Of a stretch of 64,000 bases of DNA, positions 54,873 to 64,000 are shown one piece after another (position 1 is the stretch's first letter; every line of letters starts with the position of its first letter). The notes below the pieces were generated by a model, which saw only the letters and a program-made list of their open reading frames with translations, was not told where the DNA came from and made no database searches. The position numbers and the translations under genes are program-made. Origin of the DNA: Ancylostoma caninum (lineage: Eukaryota > Nematoda > Chromadorea > Rhabditida > Ancylostomatidae); the NCBI GenBank assembly GCA_037903475.1, contig JBAJFG010000330.1, forward strand, positions 310,001 to 374,000, written 5' to 3'.

Positions 54873-57600
54873 TCACAGCACGAATAAGGAAAGAGTCTCT
54901 AAACTGCTGGGTGCGAGCCATTTCCACCAGAAATCTCGACGGATGACCCCTGTTCTGCCATTGAAATTACATGAAATGAAGAGATCTTGAACATCAATGT
55001 CAAGGGCTCCGACTACAATTTTGTAAATTGTGCATTGATCACAAAGAACTCTTCTTAAATGCAATGAAGTGCAATTGAGGCGTGAAAGCCTATCTGGGTA
55101 AGAAACACGGAACAGTCCATTTCTAGCAAAAATTCGATATGTAAACTTCTTTTGAACGTCTTCTATAGCGTTGATAATCCTTCGTTTAGAGGGAGACCAT
55201 AATGGAGTGCAGTATTCGAGTATGGGCCTAACATAGGTCAGGAAAAGTTTGAAAAGCGTTTCCATCTTGCGAGTCGAAAAAGCTTTCAGGATATAGTTAG
55301 ACCTAATGTGGGCAGCACTAATTACTTTAGTAATGTACGGCTCAAAATTCAGATTATTATCGTATGCAATACCTAGGTCCCGAACAGTACTCGATACTTC
55401 CAGCTCATGTCCTCCTAGATAAAATTTACAGTCGATGGGGTGAGTTGGGCCAATGAACATAACTGTTGTCTTATCGTAGGAAATATCTAGCTGCCACTGA
55501 GAAGACCAATCAAGCAAGGCGTCGATGGCAAGTTCAATACCCTGAGGATTATTTATTGCATAGATTTTCGAATCATCAGCGTATATAGAGCAGCGCACAC
55601 AAGTTGGAAGGGAGTCTGGCAGGTCATTTATGTACAGAAGGAACATTATTGGCCCTAGACAGGTCCCTTGCGGCACTCCACTAGGTGTGTGATAGCGTCG
55701 GTAGGTCTGAATAGCTGCCATTAACCAGCACTTGCTGAAATCGACCTGTTAAAAAGGATTGAAGGAATTTCAAAAGACAACCCTGAATGCCGTAGGCGCT
55801 AAGTTTGACAAACAAGAGATCCAACGGAACTGAATCAAAAGCTTTGCTATAGTCAATGTAACACGCCGTTACAAAACCTTTAGCATCGATAGTTCTCTGC
55901 CAAATAGGTAGGGAAGACAATAACGCCGTCATGGTGGACCTTTTATCAAGGAAACCATGTTGCAGCTTGCTAATGAGGTTATTAGTTTTGAGGTAGGAAC
56001 AGAGTTGCTTGCATATAATTCTCTCTAAGACTTTACTTGTAGAAGAAGTCAAGCAAACAGGTCTATAATTCCTGACATCTGTTTTTGAGCCCTTTTTAAA
56101 AATAGGTTTCACATGTCCTAGCCGCCATATTGAAGGTACTTCTCCGTGAAGAAGAAACCTGTTAAATAATAATGTAAGAACGGGAGTGAGACCTAAAGCT
56201 GCCTTCCTAAGAAACAAATATGGAATAGAGTCTGGTGAGTGAGAAACCCGAAGTGGAAGCCGAGAAGGAGTTCTGTACACTAATTCGCTATTAATATCTA
56301 AAAAGTCAAGCCTTGAGGTGGTAAATAGTTCACAGCTGGCATTGCTGCCTGATGCTTTTTTGTAGACTGATTTGAAAAAAGATGCGAACTCCTCCGCTTT
56401 TTCCTTATCTGTTTCGCACTCACTTCCATTTGAGTTGAGAATGGTTCCAATGCCATTCCTATATTTTAGTCTTTTATTGACATAGCCGTAGAATACTTTA
56501 GGATTTCGACTTTTTGCAATCCTATCCTCCTCGTACAGTTTGAAGAGGGCAAGCTCGCGTTTGAGCTTCCTGGAGAAGCGCAAATATTTTTGTGTTCCCA
56601 ATTTAATGCGGTTTTTATAGAGCCAAAGAACTTTTGCCTGAAGTTTCTGGATTTTCGCTGGATATTTCTTGCCATTGCTGTTAAGATTTCGAATAGGTAC
56701 GAAACGAGAAATTAGATCAGTGCAGATGCTCGCATAGATATTGTAACACTCGTCTGCAGTACTTGCCGACGAAAGCATGTTACTCCAGTTAACGCTAAGG
56801 AGGTTGTAACAAATACTTTCATAGTCCGCATTGATAAAATCAAGATAGGAAGACGTTTTTGGGAATTCAGGTTCAAAATCACAGAAACTAAAAGAGACCA
56901 TGCAGTGATCCGAAGTAGAAAATGGAGGTGAAACATGTAAATTTGATATTCGAGATGGGTTGTCGGTGAGGACAAGGTCAAGTATATTGGACGCGTGGGT
57001 AGGATCAGAAACCAGCTGTAACAAGGAATGCTCTGTGCAAAATTGGGAAAAAGCCCGTGAAGAAGGAGAAAGTCGACCTACGCTAATCTGGGAGGAAGAC
57101 CAATTTAATCCAGGGAAATTAAAATCTCCAACTATGAGAGTATCGCAATTTTCGTCAATGAAGTCTATTAAAAAGCTGATAGCGTCGCCGAAGTAGGTGG
57201 TTGCGCACGCCGGACTACGGTACACAAGAAACAAGCGCACAGGTCTATTTTGGATGTTGATGGAGAGGACAAGACATTGGCAATACGGTGAAAAACTGGA
57301 AGATGATAAGAATTTGTGAGGAATACCATGTCGTACCATAGCTAGAACGCCTCCACCTGCTGCAGCGCCATCCCTGTCACATCTGTAAATGTCGTAACCC
57401 ATACCGTTAGTGATGATAGCGTCACTGATGGTGCCAGGCTTGCACCAAGTCTCTGTAATGAGAACAAGCCAAGGGTTGGAGGAAAGAAAATGATAAAGAT
57501 CAGAAAGTTTGTTGCAAATTGAACGGGCGTTAAACAAAAAGACTTTGTTGGTGGCGACGTTGTACGAGAGGTGGTTATTAAGCAAAGATTCGGTTGACAA
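54873..57600 (-). pseudogene. LINE ORF2: APE endonuclease and reverse transcriptase, one frameshift
   Basis: The 639-aa first part holds the apurinic-like endonuclease (NARSICNK, ITETWCKPG, GGGVLAMVRHG, YRSPA, VGDFNFPGLNW, LDLVLT, SDHCMVS). It continues into the RT with VKPIFKKGSKTDVRNYRPV, KVLERIICKQL and YIDYSKAFDSVP. A single frameshift near 55700 moves the rest (SGVPQGTCLGPIMFLLYIND, YADDSKIYA, thumb region) into the ORF at 55721-54873. The YADD catalytic box is intact. Motifs fit the CR1/Jockey group. With the frame shift it cannot be active as it stands. Confidence 0.93.
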
Positions 57601-57627
57601 GTAGGTGCGATTTGGTGAAAGTGTAGC

Positions 57628-58586
57628 CTAAGCTGAATAGGTAGAGGTACCAGCAATATTGGCCGAAGTTGGATATACGTTTAGCGGCAATTCTCCCTCC
57701 CTTTCCAGCGATTCATTGAAGGAACCGCCGGAGGAAGGGATGGGAATCGGTGGTTGTGCTACTCCTGTGCATGAATTAATTTTACCAGCGGCGGCAGAAG
57801 GGTAGACAGTCAGTGGCCGTCTTGGAAGATCACACGGAGTCTTCAGCTTTACAATATCAAAGTCTCTAACTATGTAGAGTAACTTACCAGCTTGAGCGTT
57901 GAGGTCCCCCGCCTGCTTGCGTAGGGAACGATCCAACGACAACTCCTCGACAGTATAATCTCTCCTCGCGAAGGAGTGCACAAAATCCTTTGTGAGACTT
58001 TGGCGACCGCTTTTCATATGCGAGAGAAGAGAGTCCCTGAGAGCTTGACTGGAGAGAGTTATTTTTATATGCGACCCCTTTTTCCTGGCCCTCTAGGTCT
58101 ACCATCTGGGTGGCGATGAATGCTGATCCGACCTTCTTCGAATTCACGAATGAGGTCTTCACAGCCCGAAGTATACACCGCTTCCTTGACGATCTCTCGA
58201 TCAAATCGGCATGTACTTCGTTCATCGACTTTTTCGTCGATACCCACCCAGACGATAGTCCTTAGTTTTTCGTCTATCTTGTTCGAATCAGCCCGAATTT
58301 TTACCATCCCGGAATAGAGACAACTTTGTTGAGCGGATGGGGATGTGTTCAGAAAAGAGATCTTGGTTTCGAGGTTAGAAAGCCGACTGAGAATGGAGGT
58401 TTGCATATCTTGTAGGTCAGAAATAGATTTGAACATTCGGTCAAATGCCTGACTCAATGAACGCTCAATGCTTGCGGAATAGTTATCAAAACGTTCAATT
58501 AGTTTACTTGCCCATGTTGGCATCTCCTGATTGAAGTCTTCGGTGTTGGCCAGTCTTCCTCCAGTTTTCCTCACCATTTTGTACAC
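57628..58586 (-). pseudogene. LINE ORF1 protein, frameshifted
   Basis: ORF1-like protein on the minus strand. The first frame (58586-58065) has a coiled coil (DRMFKSISDLQDMQTSILSRL) and an RRM-like start (LRTIVWVGIDE). After a frame shift near 58065 the second frame has SGRQSLTKDFVHSFARRDYT and LSLDRSLRKQAGDLNAQAGK, a pattern common in nematode LINE ORF1 proteins. It ends at 57628, about 30 bp before ORF2. ORF1 proteins bind the element's RNA. Confidence 0.75.
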
Positions 58587-58604
58587 GCCGGAATAGATAG
58601 TTAG

Positions 58605-58878
58605 CAGTGGCGGACGCAGGGGGGGGGGCGGGGGGGCGCCCCCCGAGAATGGGTCGCCAAATTTTCGAAATTACTTTACAATACAAATAAAAATCTTGTG
58701 TTAGTTTATTTTTAATTGTTTATTTTTATTATTATTTTTAATATATTTTTTATTTATTGTTTATTATTATAATTAATATTATTATTAATTTTATTTTCCG
58801 TCTGGGTCCCCAAAACGGCGGAGACCCCACTTTTCTTCCCACGCCCCCCCTCCCGCCCACTTTCTGCGTCCGCCACTG
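58605..58878. mobile_element. 274-bp hAT-type MITE nested in the LINE
   Basis: Terminal inverted repeats CAGTGGCGGACGCAG, with an exact 8-bp target duplication ATAGTTAG (58597-58604 and 58879-58886). The inside is a G-run, an AT-rich middle and a C-run. Eight-bp duplications and CAGTGGCG ends fit hAT. Confidence 0.94.
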
Positions 58879-58966
58879 ATAGTTAGTAGTGGAATAAACG
58901 AATACGAAGAAAGGAGGAACGCAGCAGTGGACCGGTCAGCGCGGGCGTAAGGCAAGGAATGTTATT

Positions 58967-60273
58967 GTCAAATCTACGACGGATTTGTGACAGACGGCAA
59001 GTATTCTTCCTGCAGTTGAACGACGGATGTGGATAATGGCAGTCTGCTCTCTATCGAACTGATCTTCTCCGTTATGTGCGTGTTTTTGCACCGACAGTTG
59101 ACTTCTGTATCGGTGGGGGAACATTCACACGTGTCCTCAATGTGGCAGATTAAAAGATTTCGTGCCCTTTCGTCGGACATCTCAGAGTGAATACGTCATT
59201 TTTGTCGACTGTGGAGGTTTGCTGGTTTCTGATATTTACCGCTTGTAGGAATATCGTGCTCAGAAGTGGAACAGTTGGCGTCGTTATGAACTCCAGCGTG
59301 ATATTCCCAACTTTTTCCTCGTGAGTGGCTTGGGAAAACAAGATCTGTATGATTTTCTTTTCTCGTTCTCCTTTCGATTTAATGTAAGTGTATTTCATGA
59401 TTGCCGATTCTTCCCATGTGGGGCAATTGAAAATCTGGTACACTTTCTCATTTCGCGGCTTGCAAAGGAACGAAAGAATAGGCATCCTGTATGAGTACCC
59501 GCCCCAACGCTTCCACATGATGATGTACATCGTGAAGTTCAAGGAAACTCATGTGTTATGTATATGAGTATATGAGTCTGGAGTATATGATCTTGTGCTT
59601 GTGTGTGCACACGTGTCCGATGAGCAAGAGCAAGCAAAGTGACATCGTTTGGCTGATTCTGTTTTAATACTGACATCTTTTGTGAAGAACAGAACAGCTG
59701 GATTGCACTGTAGTATAACGTGTTGGAGCTCTACTTCCAAGCTGCCTATCGTTTTGTTGTTGTGGCGAATCCTGAAGCAGGCGTGAGAGCGGTTCTCGCT
59801 CAGCGTGATTCTGTTCTCCATATGTAACGGTAGCTGAGAATTCCGTCTCGGCTGGTACATAGAGTATTGTTGGATGTCAGCGTATGAGTGTACTGGCATG
59901 TGCTTTCTAGCCGGAAACAACATATCATGACGGCTGTAAACGTTATGATCCTCGATTGCATAGGGTGAGAGCGAACGCAAATTTCTACGGGTCCTTCCAC
60001 CTCTATACGTTCCACTTGTTGACCTTGTTTGTGTTCATGCATTCCTTTGCTTCGACAGAGATTGCGTAGAAGTTTTGCTCGGAATCCTATGTAACACAAC
60101 AGGAGATTATGATGTAGAGTAGAAGTGCAGTGGTCATGGTGACAAGTTCCCGTGCGCATTGGGGATTTCCGAAGAATTCCGCGCAGAATGTACATGTGAT
60201 CGTGCTGCAGAAGTGGACTGGTGGGCAGATGATGGTTTCCATGTGCTGAACTGTGTTTATGATCGCTCGCCAC
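58967..60273 (-). pseudogene. Env-like ORF, 5' and middle parts (right arm)
   Basis: Counterpart of 5387-6724, separated from its 3' part by the LINE at 54298-58960. It contains the CECSPTDTEVNCRCKN cysteine-rich part and the upstream HACFRIRHNNKTIGS part in different frames. Non-functional. Confidence 0.65.
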
Positions 60274-60526
60274 TGAACTTCGTGCTCAGCTGACCGATAT
60301 TTAAAGGGAAGGGCGACTTGTGTTGGCCCTGCCTTTAGTGTAACACTCTTTGTAGTTGATGCACAGCTGCGATGGTGTCGCTACACTAACATTGATGTTG
60401 AATCCTAGATTCAAGCATGGTAGTACGGCTGCCGAGGCCGTGTTCTTGAAAATCATGGCTATCATGCACAAAGCGATCATGACTGAGCTGGTGGAGCCGC
60501 GAGCAGTGACAGATGTACTAGTTGCT

Positions 60527-60893
60527 TTATAGTCTACTGGCTTTTTGTCGGCCCTCGGAGGTTGCTTTGTTGTTTGTACGATCTCGTGGGAAGGTTTCCT
60601 CGTGTACTAGTCGGGTGACCAGACAGGTGTACAATGCGACATAGCGTCTCTCATCTTCGCCAGTTGTCAATCGGATGACCCAAATAGTCGACTCCCGTGT
60701 GAGAGAAAGGTGAAGCTTGGGTGACCACTTCTTTGGAGAGCGGGCCCATATCTGGATAGCTGAGTGGTGCAAAATTGAATTTCTTGCACGTCACACAGTT
60801 TCGCACAGTCTTCTTGCAGAGTGCTTTATCCTTAGGAATCCGGAATCGCTGGCGTAGTTCACAGATAAGTTGGTTGCTCCCACAATGCGCCAT
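60527..60893 (-). pseudogene. BEL/Pao integrase fragment (right arm)
   Basis: Counterpart of 4767-5140, with the same truncation after VALYTCLVTRLVHEE and a frame change at the same place (between the WRR and ERRYV parts). The truncation therefore predates the arm duplication. Substitutions are scattered. Confidence 0.8.
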
Positions 60894-61662
60894 GCTTCTA
60901 GTCGCTAAATATTCGAATTTACTTCAAAAAAAAACCACCTACGCGCCCGCTACTTCGACAAAGGTACGATTTCAAACTGAGGCAGGACGACACGGAATGA
61001 CTGATTATCTTCAGTTTTGCAAAATACAGAAATCACAGAAATCTGTCAGAGAGAGGGGTATGAGTCAGACTGACTCATACCCCTCTCATTTCTGTGATTT
61101 CTGTATTCTACAAAACATAAGCCGGAACGAAGCGGGGCATGCTTCTATGATTAGGTCATTCTGAGAAAAGGATAATCGCGGAAGCATGCTAAGCCCCCTC
61201 TTGCCTCATAATGACGGCACCCCAAACGTAGCGTAGGAGCGTTAATTCTCGTTAATGTCTATTCCTTCAGCACATCACTCTAATCAAAGACAACCCTTAC
61301 TGTGGAGAAGCTGAGACCTGTTAGTGTTTCTAACTGGAGCAGCCCAAGTAGAAACGTCATAAAGAAGCTATCGTCACCTCGTAACTGTGTTACACATGTT
61401 GAATTCAATATCGATCTCGAAGTGGCTGTTTGAAAAAAAATCTCAGCTGGTCTTTGCTCTCAAAAGTCATCAGGCCGAAAACCTATTGACAAAGGAAGGA
61501 CACCGTATGTCCGTGGCATTTCTGAATGAGATAAGCCTGCTGGTCTTAAATATTTTTCACGTTCTGCTTAATGCCACTGCAAAACAAGTTATGACCTCAT
61601 CTGTGCAGTACGTATGTCCGGTTTCTGCATCGACCTGCTATAGCCCTCCTATATAATAGGCG

Positions 61663-61935
61663 TTGCCGTGTAAAATGGATGCAGAAGTCGTGCTCACCAG
61701 TTCAAAAATTTCAGAGCAAAAATGCATCACTGCGGGTGCCGAATTGCGTCTTGATCTCTCCACTCCTACCATTTACAATGGAAAGCTACTTCATCAAAAG
61801 CACTCCGCTGCTGCGGGTAAACCACCTTGTGCACCTCGAAGCGCTGATTTCAAAGCTATTTTGATCTTGGTCCAGTCTTGTCCACATAAAGATTTACGCC
61901 CGTTTTTCCGAAGGCACGTGGTAAGGAAGTGCTGA
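61663..61935 (+). CDS. Hypothetical 90-aa ORF, right-arm copy
   Basis: Right-arm counterpart of the ORF at 3731-4003, the same length with scattered substitutions. No function is visible. Confidence 0.2.
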   Translation: MPCKMDAEVVLTSSKISEQKCITAGAELRLDLSTPTIYNGKLLHQKHSAAAGKPPCAPRSADFKAILILVQSCPHKDLRPFFRRHVVRKC

Positions 61936-62522
61936 TAAATTAGGGTATGTACCTTATGCACATAAATGAGAGTTGTGGCGCATTGGTGTCTCGATCCTCA
62001 TGGATATGCTAGCAAGTTCAATTCCGACTGGCGTTTTTTTTCTTCCACTTACTTTTTTCCTCTGAAACTCTATTCTACGCAGTTTTGTAAGGGTTTATAA
62101 CCTTAGTTGGATATTCTATTCTCTCATGTGCATGCTTGACTACCCTGTTCGAAGGGTCGGAGACTTTATTCGGCTTGGGGCTTCGCAGAATGTGGAATTT
62201 CTAGATCCGCAAACAAAGGAGAGACACCGCACAGTATTTCTATGTCATATTTATCTATCCGCTGCATTGACACCGAGCGGTCGCTTTGTCCGGAGCTCTT
62301 CTGGCGTTCTGACTGTTCTTCGCTGCTGACGTCTCCTGTGATTCTATCGTCCGGTTCAAGCTGTGAGAAACCTTGTGGCGGGTTTCGGAATCTATATTTC
62401 CAACTCCGAAAACGAAAAGCCACCTTAACAGGTACTTAGTTCGTTCGGAAGTTCCCATCTTCTCGCCATCGATTGCGGCCACCGTTCGACTTTCTTGATC
62501 TTTCCGATAGTTCAGTACAGTC

Positions 62523-63289
62523 ATGCCTTCCCCTTCTCGTTCCGAATTCCACAGGAAGACCAGGAGTATGGCTGCAGTGGAAAGTGAAGGATCCTCTGAA
62601 GGTACACCGGACGATGTCACAAAGGCTCTCCAGCAGCTGCGTGCAGATAAGAAGACGCCGGTATTTTTAAAAACCCTTATTAACCATGTGTTTGCTGTGC
62701 AAGATAGGCTCTCTTCTGTGCTTGTGGAGAATCAGGAACTGCATCAGCAAGTTAACAGCCTGCGCGATGAGAATAATTCACTCAAGCGCGCTCTTGCTGA
62801 TGCAGAAAATAAGCTGTCTTCATCGGATACTGTTTGTAAAGTAAATTCATCGGGTTTGGTTAGTGATGTTGATGAGAAAGAACGACTGAGGTCTATTGTA
62901 ATCCATGGCATCTCTGAGTCTACTTCATCCAAAGCCACTGTGAGAGCAAATGATGATTATGATGTTATAAGTGATCTCCTAGATCATCTCGATATTGAAT
63001 GTGTTCCCCAGGCAGTCTATAGACTAGGTAGAAAAGAGCCCAATAGACGCCGCCTCATTAAAGTAGTTTTCCCTTCTATAATAGTTTTTTCCAAAAGCTG
63101 GCTATAAAAAGGGCTACTCGATTGCCTTCCACTCCTTATAAGGGTGCATTCATACGCCCCTCATTATCCAAGGAGGAAAGAGATCGCAATAGAGAAGCTA
63201 GACGTGCAAACCTTAGCACTGTTGATGTCACCGCTTCCTCTACTCAATTTAACCAGTCTTCTCAACATGTCAGGATGCCGGTAAACTAA
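62523..63289 (+). pseudogene. LINE ORF1 (second element), probably one frameshift
   Basis: ATG 62523 starts a frame with a leucine-zipper-like coiled coil (LHQQVNSLRDENNSLKRAL) and an RRM-like segment (RSIVIHGISES, VYRLGRKEPNRRRLIKVVF). It ends early at 63107 after an apparent insertion or deletion in a T-run near 63085. The next frame continues as LSKEERDRNREARRANLS and stops at 63289. Role: RNA-binding chaperone of the LINE. Confidence 0.75.
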
Positions 63290-63297
63290 TAAGCAGT

Positions 63298-64000
63298 CCT
63301 CGGATACTTGTCTCCGGTCTGAATTGCTTTTCTTGCAACATCCGCTCCATCCACAAAAATATTGTTCCGCTGACGTTTGTCAAAAGAAAACTCCATAGTG
63401 ATATTGCTATTCTCACAGAAACCTGGCTTGCATGTTCTCATGATCTCGAGCCTATTTTGGGCGATTTGTGCGTAGATTTCAATTATGTGAGGTGCGACAG
63501 AGCCCATAAAAAGGGTGGTGGTGTAGTGATCCTCATAAGGCGAAATATTGCTTTTGAGAATAGGTGGCTCGAGTCTGTCCAAGATGCCTATGAGATCCTC
63601 TCCTGTGATCTTAAGTTGCTTCAGACGACCATTCGCGTAACTGGAATCTATAGGACGCCTTCCTGTAGCTTGAATAATACCCTGCAACTCACCAAGGTAA
63701 TAAGCGACTTGTCTTCCTTTGATGGGCAACATGTCATTACCGGTGATTTTAATCTTTCTGATATAAATTGGCTTAGTAGGACCCCTTCCTGCAGTTCTGC
63801 TGGCTCAAGATACTTTATTGATATGTGCCGGTCATGTAAACTTCGTCAACATGTCCACATTCCTACCCGTGGTGACCGCATACTAGATCTTGTCTTGAGT
63901 TGCCACAAAAACTCAATTAATGACGTTACTGTAAATTCGCCCGTAGGAACTAGCGACCACTGTTCCATATCTTACAACATCCCCAACACGTTAGATCCGC
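63298..64000 (+). CDS. LINE ORF2 endonuclease domain (second element), partial
   Basis: Frame open from at least 63292 to the window end with no stop. The APE endonuclease is complete by motif order: NIRSIHKN, ILTETWLA, KKGGGVVILIRR, GIYRTPSCS, ITGDFNLSDINW, RILDLVLS and GTSDHCSIS. The start codon is unclear because the frame overlaps the end of ORF1 at 63289. Reverse transcriptase would follow outside the window. No disabling change is visible in this part. Confidence 0.88.

Larger units (their letters stand above)
54298..58960 (-). mobile_element. CR1-like non-LTR retrotransposon (LINE), near full length
   Basis: The insertion is bounded by a 6-bp duplication GTTATT (54292-54297 and 58961-58966) and precisely interrupts env-like sequence that is continuous on the left (6716-6724). 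It contains ORF1 (58586-57628) and ORF2 (57600-54873), both frameshifted, with 5' and 3' non-coding ends. A 274-bp hAT-type MITE is nested in its 5' UTR. Confidence 0.9.
60274..62125. other. Outer right arm, non-coding apart from listed fragments
   Basis: Partner of 3540-5386. Contains the shortened hairpin (61021-61110), the integrase remnant and the 90-aa ORF; nothing else recognised. Confidence 0.4.
44331..62251. repeat. Right arm of giant inverted duplication
   Basis: This is the reverse-complement partner of 3418-24786. It lacks the left arm's TTAA transposon, two TA-flanked MITEs and SINE block. It carries its own insertions: a CR1-like LINE at 54298-58960, a TTAA MITE at 51429-51850, and a Tc1-like end plus fold-back element at 47906-48869. 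At 62251 the match breaks abruptly at the 5' end of a second LINE, so the real arm probably continues outside the window. Confidence 0.93.
62252..64000 (+). mobile_element. Second CR1-like LINE, 5' part, runs off the window
   Basis: Begins exactly where right-arm homology to 3418 ends, with about 270 bp of 5' UTR, then ORF1 and ORF2 in order. A different family from the LINE at 54298-58960 by sequence. The 3' end and target duplication lie outside. Confidence 0.85.

Noticed and set aside
3418..62251. A giant virus-like or Maverick/Polinton element whose terminal inverted repeats are the two arms
   Set aside because: No polymerase B, packaging ATPase, capsid or protease genes between the arms, and the arms themselves are composed of unrelated older insertions plus a host-type gene.

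Overview
The window looks like nuclear DNA of a nematode, most likely a clade V (strongylid, hookworm-like) parasite. The grounds are complete five-exon genes of the nematode-only fatty-acid and retinol-binding (FAR) type, very short introns (about 54-80 nt), and a typical nematode mobile-element load: CR1-like LINEs, a Penelope-like GIY-YIG end, mariner, BEL/Pao with an env-like ORF, Ty3/gypsy, many MITEs and minisatellites. No bacterial-style operon, rRNA or CRISPR array is present.

The dominant feature is a very large inverted duplication. Positions about 3418-24786 match about 44331-62251 in reverse complement, around a non-homologous spacer of about 19.5 kb. Each arm carries, in order from outside in: a 90-codon ORF, a long hairpin, a BEL/Pao integrase fragment plus env-like ORF, a gag-like coiled-coil ORF, a complete FAR-like gene, a rearranged Ty3/gypsy fragment and a mariner copy. 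The arms differ by substitutions and by whole insertions, which give natural filled/empty site pairs. Left-only: MITEs at 7043-7220 and 8682-8983, a block at about 7514-8496, a SINE-rich block at 13196-15442 and a 5.5-kb TTAA transposon. Right-only: a 422-bp TTAA MITE, two CR1-like LINEs and a fold-back element.

The most interesting unit is the left-arm insertion at 18071-23561, flanked by TTAA, with AGGCAGCACCCACG terminal inverted repeats. It carries two convergent genes. The plus-strand gene (five exons, GC-AG first intron) encodes a small protein ending in a P2X7-type cytoplasmic zinc-binding domain (P2RX7_C). The minus-strand gene encodes the C-terminal part of a Kolobok-like transposase. 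Between its first and later exons lie seven tandem copies (about 225 bp each) of a 52-nt candidate micro-exon, all with intact splice sites. By phase, the reading frame stays open only if 1, 4 or 7 copies are included.

The spacer (24.8-44.3 kb) holds a Penelope-like fragment, nested TTGTCGACAAG-rich TIR elements, a third FAR-like gene, two GC-rich minisatellites, a broken multi-exon gene resembling tnp2/CACTA-type nematode transposase proteins, and long stretches in which I recognise nothing. The right edge is a second LINE that runs off the window. Coding functions that could act together are limited: the FAR-like genes look like the only host genes and are probably secreted lipid-binding proteins; almost everything else is mobile DNA.
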